DNA of 64,000 nt, from NCBI GenBank assembly GCA_951640195.1, contig OX621166.1, positions 1,728,501-1,792,500 of the forward strand. The letters run 5' to 3'. The DNA comes from Porpolomopsis calyptriformis. Lineage: Eukaryota > Basidiomycota > Agaricomycetes > Agaricales > Hygrophoraceae. Under the pieces are notes generated by a model. The model was not told where the DNA came from. It ran no database searches and worked only from the letters and a program-made list of their open reading frames with translations. Position numbers and translations under genes: made by a program. Shown in pieces: positions 12,895 through 24,477 of this stretch (position 1 is its first letter; every line of letters starts with the position of its first letter).

Positions 12895-12951
12895 CGAGAA
12901 TCAGGATGGGGAAACAGCGAACCGTTTGCTGTTTCCCCATCCTGATTCTCG
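12895..12951. repeat. Perfect 24-bp inverted repeat (hairpin), 9-nt loop
   Basis: Bases 12895-12918 (CGAGAATCAGGATGGGGAAA and the next four bases) are the exact reverse complement of 12928-12951, with GAACCGTTT between them. Six more pairs (ATGATG/CATCAT) extend the stem outward past a 2-nt bulge. It lies about 145 bp upstream of the NAA50 ATG, so it would be in the promoter or 5' leader. Confidence 0.9.
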
Positions 12952-13096
12952 CATCATTGAAACAGTCTGCATCCGATAGTGCGGGCCGTGGGTGGGGGCA
13001 GGGGCAGAGGCATTGTGGCACTTAGTTTTTGGGGTCGTCACCCAGATCGGCACGTGCCTCATCACAAGTTTCGCCTTGACAGTGAGCTGTTCAACA

Positions 13097-13718
13097 ATGT
13101 CAGCTGTGGCAGCCAATCCGCCGCGCATATCTTTCGCGTCATTAACGCCCAACAACATTGGTACCGTTCGGAAATTGAACTCAGTTTTATTCCCGATCAA
13201 GTACAGCGAGAAATTCTACCAGGACATACTGCTTCCTGAGGTCGAAAATTTTTGCAAACTTGGTATCGTAAAATGAAATTGCAGAGGCATGGTGCTGAAT
13301 CACTTCCATCAGTGTATTACAATGATATCCCTGTCGGAACGATCTGTTGCCGATTGGAGGCAAAAGGTGACCAACACCAGCTATATCTGATGACGATGGG
13401 CATCCTTGCCGTGAGTTCAAAGTTTCAATCTCTAGACTACATCTCGTCTAACGTTCATAGCCCTATCGCTCAAGACGATTAGGCTCTCAAAGCCTCGAGC
13501 TCATTCTTGCCGCTGCCTCTTCATACCCTAAACTGAAGATCAGTCGTATTTACCTCCACGTTCAAGTATCCAATGCAGCGGCCAAAGTGTTCTATGAGCG
13601 CCATGGATTTAGAGAGGTCGGAGTTCAAGACAATTACTACAAGAAAATCCTGCCGCCTCAGGCGTGGATTTTGGAGCGAAGGATCTCCAGCCCACAAAGC
13701 GCGGCACAGAAATCTTGA
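13097..13718 (+). CDS. NAA50: N-alpha-acetyltransferase 50 (NAA50/San), GNAT family
   Basis: Spliced from exons 13097-13262, 13313-13410 and 13461-13718 to give 173 aa (human NAA50 has 169). NAA50 transfers acetyl from acetyl-CoA to N-terminal Met of nascent chains and is the third subunit of the NatA/NatE complex at the ribosome. Seen here: the N-terminal FPIKYSEKFYQDIL peptide-binding segment (human FPVSYNDKFYKDVL), VYYNDIPVGTICCR, then LYLMTMG with Tyr80 at the catalytic Tyr position, and IYLHVQVSNAAAKVFYERHG with His121 at the catalytic His. NYYKKILPPQAW follows. The acetyl-CoA loop reads YRSRRLGSQS, with Gln98 where a Gly is usual. Introns are 50 nt each. The C2H2 gene converges on it about 260 bp downstream. 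Confidence 0.93.
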
Positions 13719-13978
13719 CAACCTTTGCGGAGAACAGTGAGCACATTTTATAACCGGAGCAAGCGTCATTGTTCACCTCTTTGTATATCAGAACACTAAT
13801 GGCTTTAGTTTGTATCACATCTCCCATTTATCCATGTATTCAAGAAACCAGAGATAATTTACAACACATTTGGCGAATACAATAAGGTGAAGCCGAGGAT
13901 TTGGGACGAGTCAGTGAGGTGTTAGATGTTATTCCGGAGGGAAACATGATATCGATAAATATTTTCCAGAGGTCAAGG

Positions 13979-14848
13979 TCACGGCCATGCCTCCTCAATC
14001 TTGCCACATTGTTTGACCAGCTGAAAGTCTGTGAGTCAAGGAAGCAACTGAATAACATGCTTCGAATCAGACCTGATGTCTCTTGAGGGCATCCCTTCTG
14101 TTAAACATGATGATGAGAAGGTGTGTTGTCTACCAGAATTGCGAGCAAACCTCGTAAATGATTTTCCGCAACCGCCGTTGCACAAGAACGGCTTCTCCCC
14201 AGTGTGGGTTTGCCGATGGCGACTCAAATCGTGTGCCCTATTGAAGGACAGCGCACACATATCGCATGAAAAGGGACGTGAAGGGGAAGCCGGATATTGT
14301 GCTGGAATACTTATAGTTTGGGTAAAGGGGATCTGAGTCTGATATTGAGACCCTTGCAATTGGTGAGCTAATACAGGTGAATGTGTAGGAGCTTGCGAGG
14401 GGAAGTAAGGATGGGTTTGGGAGTGAGATCGGGGTCGCGAATGCGAATGCTGGTGAGCCTGCGGATGTGACTGGGATGATTGGGAATGTGAATTCGAATG
14501 GGAGTGCGAGTGAGGCTTCCGTGGTGGATGCGCAAGTGGATTTACTAGAGGATACGGAGGCTGTTGTGAGGCGGGCGCCGAAGTTCCAACTGAGGAACAT
14601 TGGGAGGTGGTTGTATAGTATGCGCTTGAGCATGGGATGCCAGGGGTAGATGGAACATCGGCGGTTGAATATGTAGAAGCGCTGGAGTGGATGGAGTTGC
14701 CATGGTCGTTGGACGACGAAGAGGTATATGGTGTCGGTGGGTAATGTCCTGTGGAAGATGGATACAAATGGTTGGTCTCATTAGCACTGCTCCATTGGCC
14801 TGCAGAATAGACGTTGGAAGGAAACATAGGATTTCGCCGATCAGTCAT
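13979..14848 (-). CDS. C2H2 zinc-finger transcription factor
   Basis: Exons (minus) 14848-14151, 14097-14073 and 14020-13979 give 254 aa; introns are 53 and 52 nt. The second intron is needed to complete finger 2. The N-terminal 170 residues are low complexity (Ser/Thr/Pro/Tyr, then a long His/Ser-rich tract near residues 95-145). The C-terminus has two fingers. Finger 1 is C-x2-C-x12-H-x3-H (CDMCALSFNRAHDLSRHRQT...). Finger 2 is C-x3-C-x12-H-x5-C, ending KRHQLVKQC. They are joined by the classic TGEKPF linker. This architecture is common in basidiomycete nuclear regulators; targets are unknown. The ATG at 14848 (MTDRRNPMF) is chosen; an in-frame non-ATG extension upstream is ignored. Confidence 0.85.
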
Positions 14849-16224
14849 GGTGCAGACCAGAAGCAAGCCTTCACGCTGTGATAGGGATCCAAGTTTGGTT
14901 CATAAAGGGATACATACCGCTGAACATCACGAGGCCGAGGTGACTACCGCACCAAATTCGCCGAACTTCCGCGACCGTAAGCAGTGAATCGGATGCCGTC
15001 AGTAGCTGGATTTGCCGCCCAGACTTTGCTTAGTTAGTCCCAGGAAACAGGGAGAAATATGTGCCTGACTGCCTGAAGGATGGCAAAATGACATTATCAA
15101 CAAGACATACTTCATGCCCAAAGTTCGGAACCTTCAGTTATGAATCCAAAGGAAGCTAGCTTGCATAGCCAAAGGTGTCCAGGACTAGAAAAGGCGTCAC
15201 TTGAATCATTTTCCCGTGTTTTGATAGTGGCCATCTCCAGCATTTAGATCTCCTCGTGAACCCTACCAGTCAAGATTTTGATATCAGGAACAGTCAAGAC
15301 TCCATGCAGCGATTGTTGCTTACCATGATAAATGATGATCAACAGGCGAGACAACCGGGTTCTGCATGGGTGTATTACAGCCATTTGCAGATGAAATAGC
15401 GCACAGCAAATTACCTAATTTGGGCGTACGCAGACTCCCTCCAGAACTTTCAGATTTTTTCTGATCAACGAGGGCTGGTACAGCTTTGGGCTTTCTACAA
15501 AATTTGTTTTAACAATTAACCCTGAGATGTTGGTCACAAAAATGAGTGATTTTGACCATCAAATAACACTCTGAAAAATTTCAGCTTCAGGCTGTATGTT
15601 CTAACTTTTCCTCTGTGAAGGACACCTTGGGCAGCACTTTACAGAGCCTCAAGCTCAGTGGAAAGTCTGTTCACTGAGAAAGGCTGCTCACAGCTGATAT
15701 CAAGTCCACCAATTACAGCAGATCTCCATGAGGATAAATTAATTCTTAACTTCAATGCAATAGTGTATGTTATGAGGGTTTAAACCCTCATAGTATGTTT
15801 AGCTTACAGCAGATGCACACATCAGCAAAACCTAAAAATACTTGAGGTGCTTGATGTTACTTGATACTACTGAAATCTACTTGATACACTTAGTCAACTT
15901 AATTTAAACTGTTGGGATATATACAATCACACTTCCATTACACCACCAGATTGGGCAAGCACTGTTACAGTGTTCAGCCACATGAATGCTGGCCAGATGC
16001 TGGCTGAACCTTTGAGTGACATAAAATGACATTTTCTCCTATAACAATTTTAACCATGAGTGTGAGAATGTTCTGATCTAACATACTGGCATCCAAAGAA
16101 GGATACTGGACCAAGATTCCTACACCACTAGCTAGTGGATATTTTTAAACACCATAGTAACAGTTGAAGTGAAACACCAACAAAGGCATGCTAGCTAATG
16201 CTGGCCCAGCACTAGCCCAGTGTT
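14849..16224. other. Intergenic stretch leading into the Plavaka region
   Basis: No gene seen. It contains the 22-bp palindrome at 15771-15792. A CATCAGCAAAACC motif at about 15819 also occurs in both ends of the Plavaka region. Confidence 0.4.
15771..15792. repeat. Perfect 22-bp palindrome
   Basis: TATGAGGGTTT is followed directly by its reverse complement AAACCCTCATA. Such palindromes occur at the ends of small DNA elements; no partner was found in the window. Confidence 0.8.
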
Positions 16225-16350
16225 GTACCACATCAGCAAAACCATGTTTTGTTCATGTTTGGCTCATAGATGTAAGCCAAATCCATAGCAGGCTATAGCA
16301 GGCCATAGCAGGTCATAGTGGGTCATAGCAATACCCCCATTATATAGTGC
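16225..16350 (+). repeat. Left inverted subterminal repeat of the Plavaka-type region
   Basis: Contains CATCAGCAAAACC, then repeated CATAGCAGG/TCATAG units, then ATACCCCCATTATATAG. The same blocks occur in reverse complement and the same order at 27362-27486 (CATCAGCAAAACC, CATAGCAGGTCATAG, ATATCCCCAAATTATAG). Subterminal arrays of short motifs are typical of CACTA-like transposons. The exact outer end and target duplication were not resolved. Confidence 0.6.
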
Positions 16351-16485
16351 TTTAAAGTACTTCACAGATGCCTACCCTTGCTATCCAGCGACATGCAAAA
16401 CTATGTAGGTATGTAAAGCACCATTATTTGATGGTGTCAAATGAAATTGCTTCAACTCAATTATTCAATTGGATACTGAGTCAAA

Positions 16486-19400
16486 CTATTCATTGTTTAA
16501 GGAATAATATAATTCTTTACAAAAATATTTGTTCAAATAAAACTCTGTGCTATATTTGAAACTGGTTTCCTTTGTCAATCGCATGTCAGCAGTATGAAAA
16601 AAACAAGGAATAAGGTCAGCTTGTACCTTCAAATGAGATAGAGGAATCACATCACCCATATGTGTGCCATTAGCACGAAGGCTGCATTTGAGGACATACA
16701 TCTGTGTGGTCCATTCTGGGCAACGGTCGCATCGGTACCCCAGCATAGAAGTAGCAGATTGCAGCACAATATCGAGATGTTGTATGTAGATGAGAAAAGT
16801 GTCAAACGGTGCATGCTGGGAATGGCTAGTGGTGGGAACGGCACGCATGATAAGTTGGATCTGTATGACAGAATGCCCTTTATTTAATTATATAAGTGAA
16901 CTTGAGAATGGTGTTCAAGAGACTACCAGTCTTACCAGACATTCCACTTTGTGGCCATGTCATACTGGGATCAGTATTTGCAATTGCAATGTCATAGCAA
17001 CCAAGAGGCCAGTCAGCTGACAGTGGGGCAGCATTTAGCGTTTCTGGTGGCAATACGATATCTGGGTGGTGGTAATCTTTCACCTGCATCTGCACGCTTG
17101 ACCATACTTCCAGTTCGCGGAAGGGAAGGGCAACATCACTCACTGAGCGCTGGCCACCAATGGTATAGAGAGATTTTTCATCCTGCCCAAGATGGGAGAG
17201 AAAATGTGAAAGGGCTGACGCAAGATTGGGGATTCCAAATTTGGCTAAGACATCATCTATGGACATCTTTTTGAATGTTGGATCTCAAGTTACGTGGAAC
17301 GCGGTTGAATTGGTATGAAAGGTTTGAGGTGGGAAAAGTGTAGCTGTAGATGTGTGAGAGGTGGATTCAAAATAGTTTGTAGCTACTTGATAGGATTTGG
17401 TAATACGTGAGACAGCGTTTAGATGTGAGGATGGTGTGTTGAATAGTTGAGTATGCAGAGGATCCGTGACTTCATCAGAATTGTCTTCCTGGCCGTTACA
17501 CATCCAAGCCAAAGTCATCCCGATATCGCTTTGTACATCCCAAATGGATGTTGCAAGATCAAACTGCTGGCACTTATCTTCTCGATCAAGGGTACAGCAT
17601 ATAGTGTCTTCATGATACTGATTATTACCAGATCAACCTGGATCTTTGATGACAGCAATGTGTGCATGTTCCGTAACATCAGTGCTCCACTGGATAGCAA
17701 TGCCATTTGCCTTGATGTTCAGAACTGTGCTCTGCATAAATTCTAGCTTCGGTATATGCCAGTTCTCTATTGGCTTGTTGCCTTTCCCTGTACAAGCACC
17801 AGAATCGAGAATTGATTGCTTGTGGGTGTGAAACTCATTCAAAGCAGCCTGTATTTTAGTACAAATATGATCATCAATCACAGGCACTTGGGCAAGGTAC
17901 CGGAAGTCCATCAAGGCATGAATAGCGGAAATGAAATCATTCGGTGCTTTTCCAGCTATGACACCCATGATATATCGCTGGATGTTTCGATGGTCTCGGC
18001 CTGTCACCTGCTTCATCTTCGAGATCCCCTCCTTGAAATGTTAGAAGCCAGTGTGAGGTTGGAGGACAGAAAACTAAGGTCAATTTCATGTTTGCCAAGG
18101 ACATGGATACACCACTTCACGTCATGGTCCCAGAACTGCTTGTGCCAATGATGGAGCGGTTCAGGGGGGAAAAATATTGATGGATCAGCCAACGACCAGT
18201 CTCTCCAAAATGGAAGATGCATGCCATTGAGTCATAATTTCTTTGCTGCACAGACGTAAGCCTTGATATCAGTAGTAGGGTCAATTGAAGATGCTAGAGT
18301 GTGGAGTTTCGTTAGTGTATCGGATCCTATTCGGGGAGTATGTTGGTATAGGTCACCGAACTCCTTGTATGTGGCTAATGTGAGATGTGAGGTTTTCCCG
18401 CTAACTCCAGCAAGCATTGCTGCCTCGGGAGTATCAGCGATATAAGCTGCAAGAGGAGTGAAACAATATCGCGAAAAGCCACAAGCATCATTCATCATGA
18501 CACCCACTTTAGCAGTAATCTTCAAAGGTGATAGGATAAAGTCAAGGCATTCGTGGATAACGCAGTTTTCAAAAATGCCTCGGAGTGCTTTGTCTTTCTC
18601 AGTGAATTCAGGGATAGGAAGAAGTGTAAGAAGTTGAAAGGTGTGGTGTGAACCCTTGGAATGATACTCCATTTTAATATTAGCCAAACTGATCAGAAGT
18701 GGATGTGCAAGCCGATCGCCTGTCATTACTGATATAGTGGTCTTATCTGACGACAAAAGGGTTCCGAGGAGGGTTGCTCCATGAGGAAGGTGTTCCTTTG
18801 AAACTGAAGATGAGTAGAATGACTAAATAATATATAAGAAAAGATATTACCTGCATTTTCCAAGCAGCGTCGCCTGACATCCATTCACTGTAGATCCACA
18901 CAAGTCTCTCAGGTATCATGAATTGACGGTATGGGGAAAACTCTATATCATCAGCAAGAAGTGGAGAGTTGAATAATGATTCTAGACACTCAATCGGATC
19001 ACAATAGTAGAGCTGGATAGGTGACTTTGTCAGATGGGCTGTCTTCCAGGGTTTCACTCTCCATTTTGGACCAGCTAGAAGTAACTCAGCTCAGCCCCTT
19101 AATTCCTTGGCTATTAGAAAAGAGAGTGACAACTCAGAGATCTGAAGATGGTATTTGTAGTGTGAATGATGAGAAATAGCGATTCACATACCAGCTCAAG
19201 TGATAAGAATTTGTCAATTTGGCCCATGCTCATCCCTGAAGAAAGCAAGAAGGATGCCAATTGCCATTCTTTCCATGATGCAAATGGATAATAGACGTTG
19301 TCGTGCCGTTTATCAATGTGCTGATCACGGTTGAACTTGTCCATGAAGGTGAGGCTGTGGTCGAATGTAGCTGCCACCCCAGGGAAGTCATCCCGTACCG

Positions 19401-19671
19401 GATCAAAATGTTCAAGAGGTGCGCTATCGAAGGATGTTTCAACCATCTCCAAGTCCTCAAATGTTTGGGAATCCATAGGATCGTTGCCCGTCACACTTGG
19501 GGAAGGATGTTTGATCGCTGATGGAACAGATAGCAATGGCAGAGGTTGTTGTGGATCAGTAGTAAACAGGTCATTGGTGAGGCTTGCACAAAAAGATAAA
19601 GGTTGGCTGAGATGGCGAGCGACATTAGAGTAATATTTGAATTTCTTTCCGCAGCATGGACAAAGCGGCAT
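16486..19671 (-). pseudogene. Plavaka-type DNA transposase, interrupted by stops
   Basis: Plavaka proteins are transposases of CACTA-like fungal transposons. The ATG at 19671 opens a Cys/His motif (CPCCGKKFKYYSNVARHLSQ), followed by LTFMDKFNRDQH and the family hallmark YYPFASWKEWQLASFLLSSG. Then come RLVWIYSEWMSGDAAWKMQ, FQLLTLLPIPEF, PEPLHHWHKQFWDHDVKWCI, VTGRDHRNIQRYIMGVIAG, ALMDFRYLAQVPVI and, at the C-terminus, TKETSFKYSTEFYLNKYF. Introns are short; one donor lies near 19190. At least four in-frame TGA codons (near 19090, 18235, 17628 and 17284) interrupt it, all where the family suggests Arg (CGA), so the copy is dead. Its start is only 43 bp from the ATG of a divergent plus-strand ORF. 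Confidence 0.85.
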
Positions 19672-19714
19672 GATGATGAATCAAAATAAAGTCCAAACTT
19701 GAACATCAATCAAC

Positions 19715-20220
19715 ATGCTCCCTACTGACGAGTCACTTCCTTCTCCTTCATCTTCGACCTTCGACCCTCAAGGAAGCTCGACTTCTATTGCAATTGCCAG
19801 TAATACAGACACTCATAACCTCAAGAGTCTTTCAGACAAGTTAAACATGGAAGCCTTTGACACCATACTCGAGGCTATGACTGTAAGATTTTCTGGTTGC
19901 TTTTCCAGTGTACCTTCTTAACCCCTGTCCTAGACTATTCCTATTCCCCAATCTTGGGAAGATGCCAATGATTTACGAGATGCTGCAGCTACAAAACAAG
20001 AAGTCACTGAGTTGGAGCAGAAACTTGCACATTCCCATTTACAAGAGGCGATACTATAGACTAAAATCTGTCGCATGGAGGCAAAGCATGCAGAATGGAA
20101 GAAACAAGCTGCCGATCTCCACGTTTCCTGTGTCTGTTGGGCCATCAAGAAGAGCGGACATATGGACATTCTGGCGCAACCACATTCAAGGAGGCATATT
20201 GTCGTAAAGTCGGATAAAGG
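19715..20220 (+). pseudogene. Short coiled-coil ORF divergent from the transposase
   Basis: Exon 1 is 19715-19882 (Ser/Pro-rich start MLPTDESLPSPSSSTF), with a GTAAGA donor. Exon 2 starts at about 19934 after CCTAG and reads IPQSWEDANDLRDAAATKQE, VTELEQKLAHSHLQEAIL, then a TAG, then TKICRMEAKHAEWKKQAADL, a clear heptad pattern. The stop fits a CAG-to-TAG change. It may be an accessory gene of the Plavaka element sharing a bidirectional promoter with the transposase. No family name known to me. Confidence 0.5.
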
Positions 20221-21479
20221 TATGCTTCTGATTTACCACTTCATCTGAGTCTTGTTGACAGCTTCTTTAAATGCTGTGCTTTGCAGATATGCTATGTGGC
20301 ACCTTTGCTATATGTCTGGATTGAACCGTGCCTTCAACATTCTCTCTGTATGTTATAGTCAATGAAATGTACTGATTAGTCCCTTTGAAGTGCCCAACAC
20401 ATACGCTGTCCCATACCCCTGAAACTTGGACTTTGCTTCACCTGTTTAAACCGAACCACAGGCTTCAAATCCTTTCGTTTTGCAGTGGTAAATCTGTTTC
20501 TTGGACTTCACGTCTTTTTGCGTTGCAGTGATACAGTAGTTTCTTGCGCTCTATATCCATCCTTCCAACCACCATGTCAACCTTTGTCATCGTCATCATT
20601 GAGAATTCCACTGTCAACACTGCTGGGTGAGATATACATAATTATATTCCTCACTGCTAGATTTGCCATCTTGTCAGCAGTGCTACTAACTCTTACAAGT
20701 TTTTGGAATGGGATACTTGGGGTCTCCCAATTGTTGTATCAGTATGTCATCCTACTTTATTTTATTTTTTGAGCTGCTAATGCTCTTCTCAAGGTTCCTG
20801 CTTCGCGCATTTAGGCACGGGAAGAACATTATCACATCTGTGGTTTGAATATGTACTGCAGTGAGTATCTTTTTTATTGTTGTTAAATTTTTTGACATTC
20901 ATGTGTGATTAGGAAAGTTTATCAGGAGGTTTGGTTGTTTCTTCAATGGCGATAGGGACTTTTTCATAAATGTAAATCGCATCAAGCATACCATGGAACA
21001 TATGGTGACATTGTGGTCATATAGGATGTCAGGATAATGGACTTTTGTCTATCCCAAAATTTAGAAAGCAGATCGAGGAGCTCAATCGAGTTCTTGGAAA
21101 TAGCAAGAGTGAAGGAGCATTGTCTCCAGTGGTCATGGAGCCAGTGGATTGTCTATTCAGGTATGTTATTTCGCATTGCAATGAATTGGCCTGCTCAGTC
21201 CATTCTCCCACAGTTTATTGAATGCATCCTTACAAGAACTACACAAGATAGCCTCCCATTCCACAATAAAGCATCTTGTCCACCACAAAGACAACGCGCA
21301 GTTGATCAGCAGCCATATTCAGTTGATTGCCTGTCCTTCATCCCTTCCCCCATTTTCTCCATGGATTCAAGCCAAAACACTTCAAAAATCGAGAGCCACA
21401 CCCCCCTGACCATTCCCTTTCGAACTATACCATTTGTTTTGGGAGGGACCCAGCAGTTGTTTGGGAACTAATTGGTTTT
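20221..21479 (+). other. Unassigned stretch, possible decayed exons
   Basis: Nothing recognised with confidence. A short stretch near 21053-21110 reads KQIEELNRVLGNSKSEG, which looks exon-like, and a degenerate partial copy of the 303-bp repeat that follows starts at about 21340. Confidence 0.3.
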
Positions 21480-22390
21480 ACCTGCTATCTCCCCCCACTA
21501 GAATTTATCATATCTCTATGAATACTTAATGGATTGATATCAAATTTGGTACACGATACGTCCTCATTATTATCTCTCACATATCTCTGCCATTCTTCAC
21601 TGCTCCTCCTCCATATGTGTCGAGCACCTATTGCCGCCCAAAACACTTTTTATTGATTTTCTCCGTGGATTCTTGCCCACTAGCTGTGTAAATCGGTACG
21701 CGTACTCTCCGTTTTATTCCCTATCCACAGATATGCACCATTTTGCGCCGGACACAGTGGTTGTTTTACACTGACCACTTGCCACATGCTATCCCCCTCC
21801 CCACAAAACTCACTATATCTCCCTCAATACTCAATGGATTGATATCAAATTTGGTACACGGTACGTTCTTGTTTATATCTCTTACATATCCACGCCATTC
21901 TCCACCGCTCCACCCCCATGTGCGTCAAGCACCCAATGCTGCCCCAAACACCTTTTCTTCATTTTCTCCGCAGATTCTTGCCCACTCACTGTGCAAATCA
22001 GTATGTGCACTCCCTTTTATTCCCTATCCAAGGATGTCCACCATTTTCTGACAGACGCACTGGTTGTTCCCCACTGATCACTGGCCACATGCTGTCCTCA
22101 TCCCCCTACAAAACTCACTATATCTCCATCAATACTTGATGGATTGATATCAAATTTGGTACCCGGTACGTCCTCATATGTATCTTTCACATATTCACTC
22201 CATTCCCCACCACTCCTCCTCCATGTTCTCCGAGCACCCAATACCACCCCCACTGCCTTTTGTTGATTTTCTCCATGAATTCTTGCCCAATCCCAGCACA
22301 AATCGATATGCGCACTCTCCCTCTATTCCCTATCCAGCAGTATGGACGATTTTTCGCTGGATGCAGTGGTTGTCTCACACACTTCCGACT
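21480..22390. repeat. Tandem repeat, unit about 303 bp, three full copies
   Basis: Units begin near 21480, 21784 and 22087, each with CTATCTCC..CC near the start, then TGGATTGATATCAAATTTGG, then ATTTTCTCC..GATTCTTGCCCA and CAGTGGTTGT near the end. A degenerate partial copy precedes them (about 21340-21479). The repeat lies just before the NACHT remnant and has no conserved reading frame. Confidence 0.85.
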
Positions 22391-22552
22391 TGAAAACCTT
22401 TCAGCAATTGAACGCAAAATTAGATAAGAAAGGTGATCATTGATCAGCTGTCTAGATCTAATGAAGTATAAATTGAGCATCCTAGATGGAAACCTGCCAT
22501 ATGCTATCTACTCTCCATTTAACCACAAAATTCGAGCCCATGTTTAGAAGGT

Positions 22553-23760
22553 ACATGGACAGATATTCTTGATCAGGTCTTTCATTGGAGTGGTGTCGAA
22601 CGATCTCCTGGTCGTCTCATCGTGAATGTGGAATCGGGGACTGCTGATTCTATTGCATGGGACACATGTATCTTCTGGATCAATGGGTCCACTGGAACTG
22701 GGAAGACGACAAAAACCCAACATCGGCTACTCTAGTGTTCCATATCAACTTGAAGAGCTTATCATAAAGCCTCTTCTCAATCTTGGGAGCACATTTCCTC
22801 CCTGTGTCGTTGTATTGGATATACTTGATGAATGTAAAGATAACAGGACCACATCCATCATTTTATCATCCCTTTCTCGTCATATCGACGAACTCTCCCC
22901 ACTCAAGTTCCTGGTCACCAGCCATCCTGAACATTATATTACCACAGTCTCTCAATCAAGTGATCTAAGCCCTGCGACTTGATGATACATTTTGCATGAA
23001 GTTGAATTAGGTGGTGATATCAAATGCTATCTCTTGTCGAAACTTGCCTCAATGAGAATGTTATACAGGCTTGAAAATGAATGGTCTTCTGTGACAGACA
23101 TCCATTCGCTTGCACAGCTGTCTTCTGGCCTGTTCATTTTTGCATCTGTCAAATCTATTGATGATCCAACCTATTCTGACCCCAGAGATCAACTCACGTG
23201 TCTTCTTCATAATGCACCCACTCTGACAGAGAGTTCATCTTCTCATTATACCTTGGGTCAGTTGTATGCTCAAGTGTTGAATCATGCACACCCTAACCTA
23301 TTGTCGAAACTGTCTGGACAGCTCAAGAGTGTTCTAGGGATGATCACACTCCTTCGAGACCTGCTTTCTTCACTCGAACGCTTGCTGGGCTACAGTTCAG
23401 CAGACACTGCTGCGTCTTCACTCGGTGGTTATAGTGATGATAACCAAGTCATCTGAACCCTTCATCCTTCATTCTTCAACTTTATAACAGATCCTCCTTG
23501 GTGTCGGAACCCAAAGTTAATTGTGAATCTGCAGACACTGCATACTCTGCTTGCGCAGGCTTGTTTGGAATTATGAAGGAACTGAAATGTGATATTTGGG
23601 GAATAAGAAATCCCTTGATCCTTAATAGCGAAATTGACAACCTTTCGATGCGTATCATGACTTGCATCCTGCCTCACCTTCAGTATGCTTGTGGTTGGTC
23701 TCTGTTCTCTGTTTCTTCTGCGTTTATTGTCAATTAAACATATCATCATAGGCATTCGAA
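22553..23760 (+). pseudogene. NACHT (STAND NTPase) remnant of a fungal NLR-type gene
   Basis: Reading across frames gives GVERSPGRLIVNVESGTADS, then a Walker A segment IFWINGSTGTGKTT, then a Walker B segment CVVVLDILDECKD and the sensor-like KFLVTSHPEHYI. It continues with LHEVELGGDIKCYLL, SSGLFIFASVKSIDDPTYSD, ITLLRDLLSSLERLLGY, VLHPSFFNFITDPPWC and MTCILPHLQYACGW. This matches the STAND NTPase proteins abundant in mushroom genomes, which usually carry WD40 or ankyrin repeats in intracellular recognition. Frames shift after Walker A and a TGA follows the sensor segment. The N-terminal effector domain is absent and the C-terminal repeats are not seen. Confidence 0.75.
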
Positions 23761-23872
23761 CCTTTGTTGTTGGAGTCATAGAGGGAATCACATCGGACGA
23801 GACCACCTTGCATGGAAAAAAGACCCATTTGAATAAGCTCAATCTTGCTCTCATTCAAGTTTGTCACGATAT

Positions 23873-24170
23873 CTTTCCCGCAACCCATTCGCAGGCAAAT
23901 TTGCCTTATTTTATTGCCTATGCGCTCCACAGGACAAGACTCTACTATTCGGTCACTTTGGCTGCTCTTGTCCTTCTCCAACACCTAAAAGCTTGCTTCT
24001 CAACTGCTTGAGGCTCCTCAGGTCACCATTTATTTATCTCCACCTTCATGATCGCCTCAAAGGTCATATGCGGTGACACCTACTCCAACAAGTCCTGGAG
24101 TATCATCACACAAGGTGTGTTCACCCTGCACAAGATAAACCAAATGGAATGAGAGATGTGCAGTTATCTC
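23873..24170 (+). pseudogene. Cyclin-box fragment
   Basis: A stretch reads LPYFIAYALHRTRLYYSVTL, ALVLLQHLKACFSTA, a stop, then LFISTFMIASKVICGDTYSN, KSWSIITQGVFTLHKINQME, a stop and EMCSYLEWELAVDN. This is the cyclin box of the Pho80/PCL-like group found in basidiomycetes. The stops sit where Arg is expected. It follows the NACHT remnant with only about 110 bp between, so it may be a captured fragment or decayed fusion. It is distinct from the complete cyclin gene at 60172-62096. Confidence 0.65.
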
Positions 24171-24477
24171 GAGTGGGAACTCGCTGTCGACAACTGAAAT
24201 ACCCAACAGGGAGGGTGAGAATTTGGTTTAGTTTTTCTCATCTTTGTATATGATATATCAAGTATGTCTTTTCCGGCCACCAGCTCTCCCAAACACTCGA
24301 TGTTTCTGGATTAAATGTTACCAAAAGTGAACACAACGAAACTAGCCGCACTTTTTATAGTAAGTATTCAGGACTATTCATTCAGTTTCCTAATAAGCAC
24401 TAGTTCAGAATGCAATTTTTTTTTTTCGAATCCAACTTCGAATCCAACTTCATTCATCCCATGTTCAGAGTCTAATA

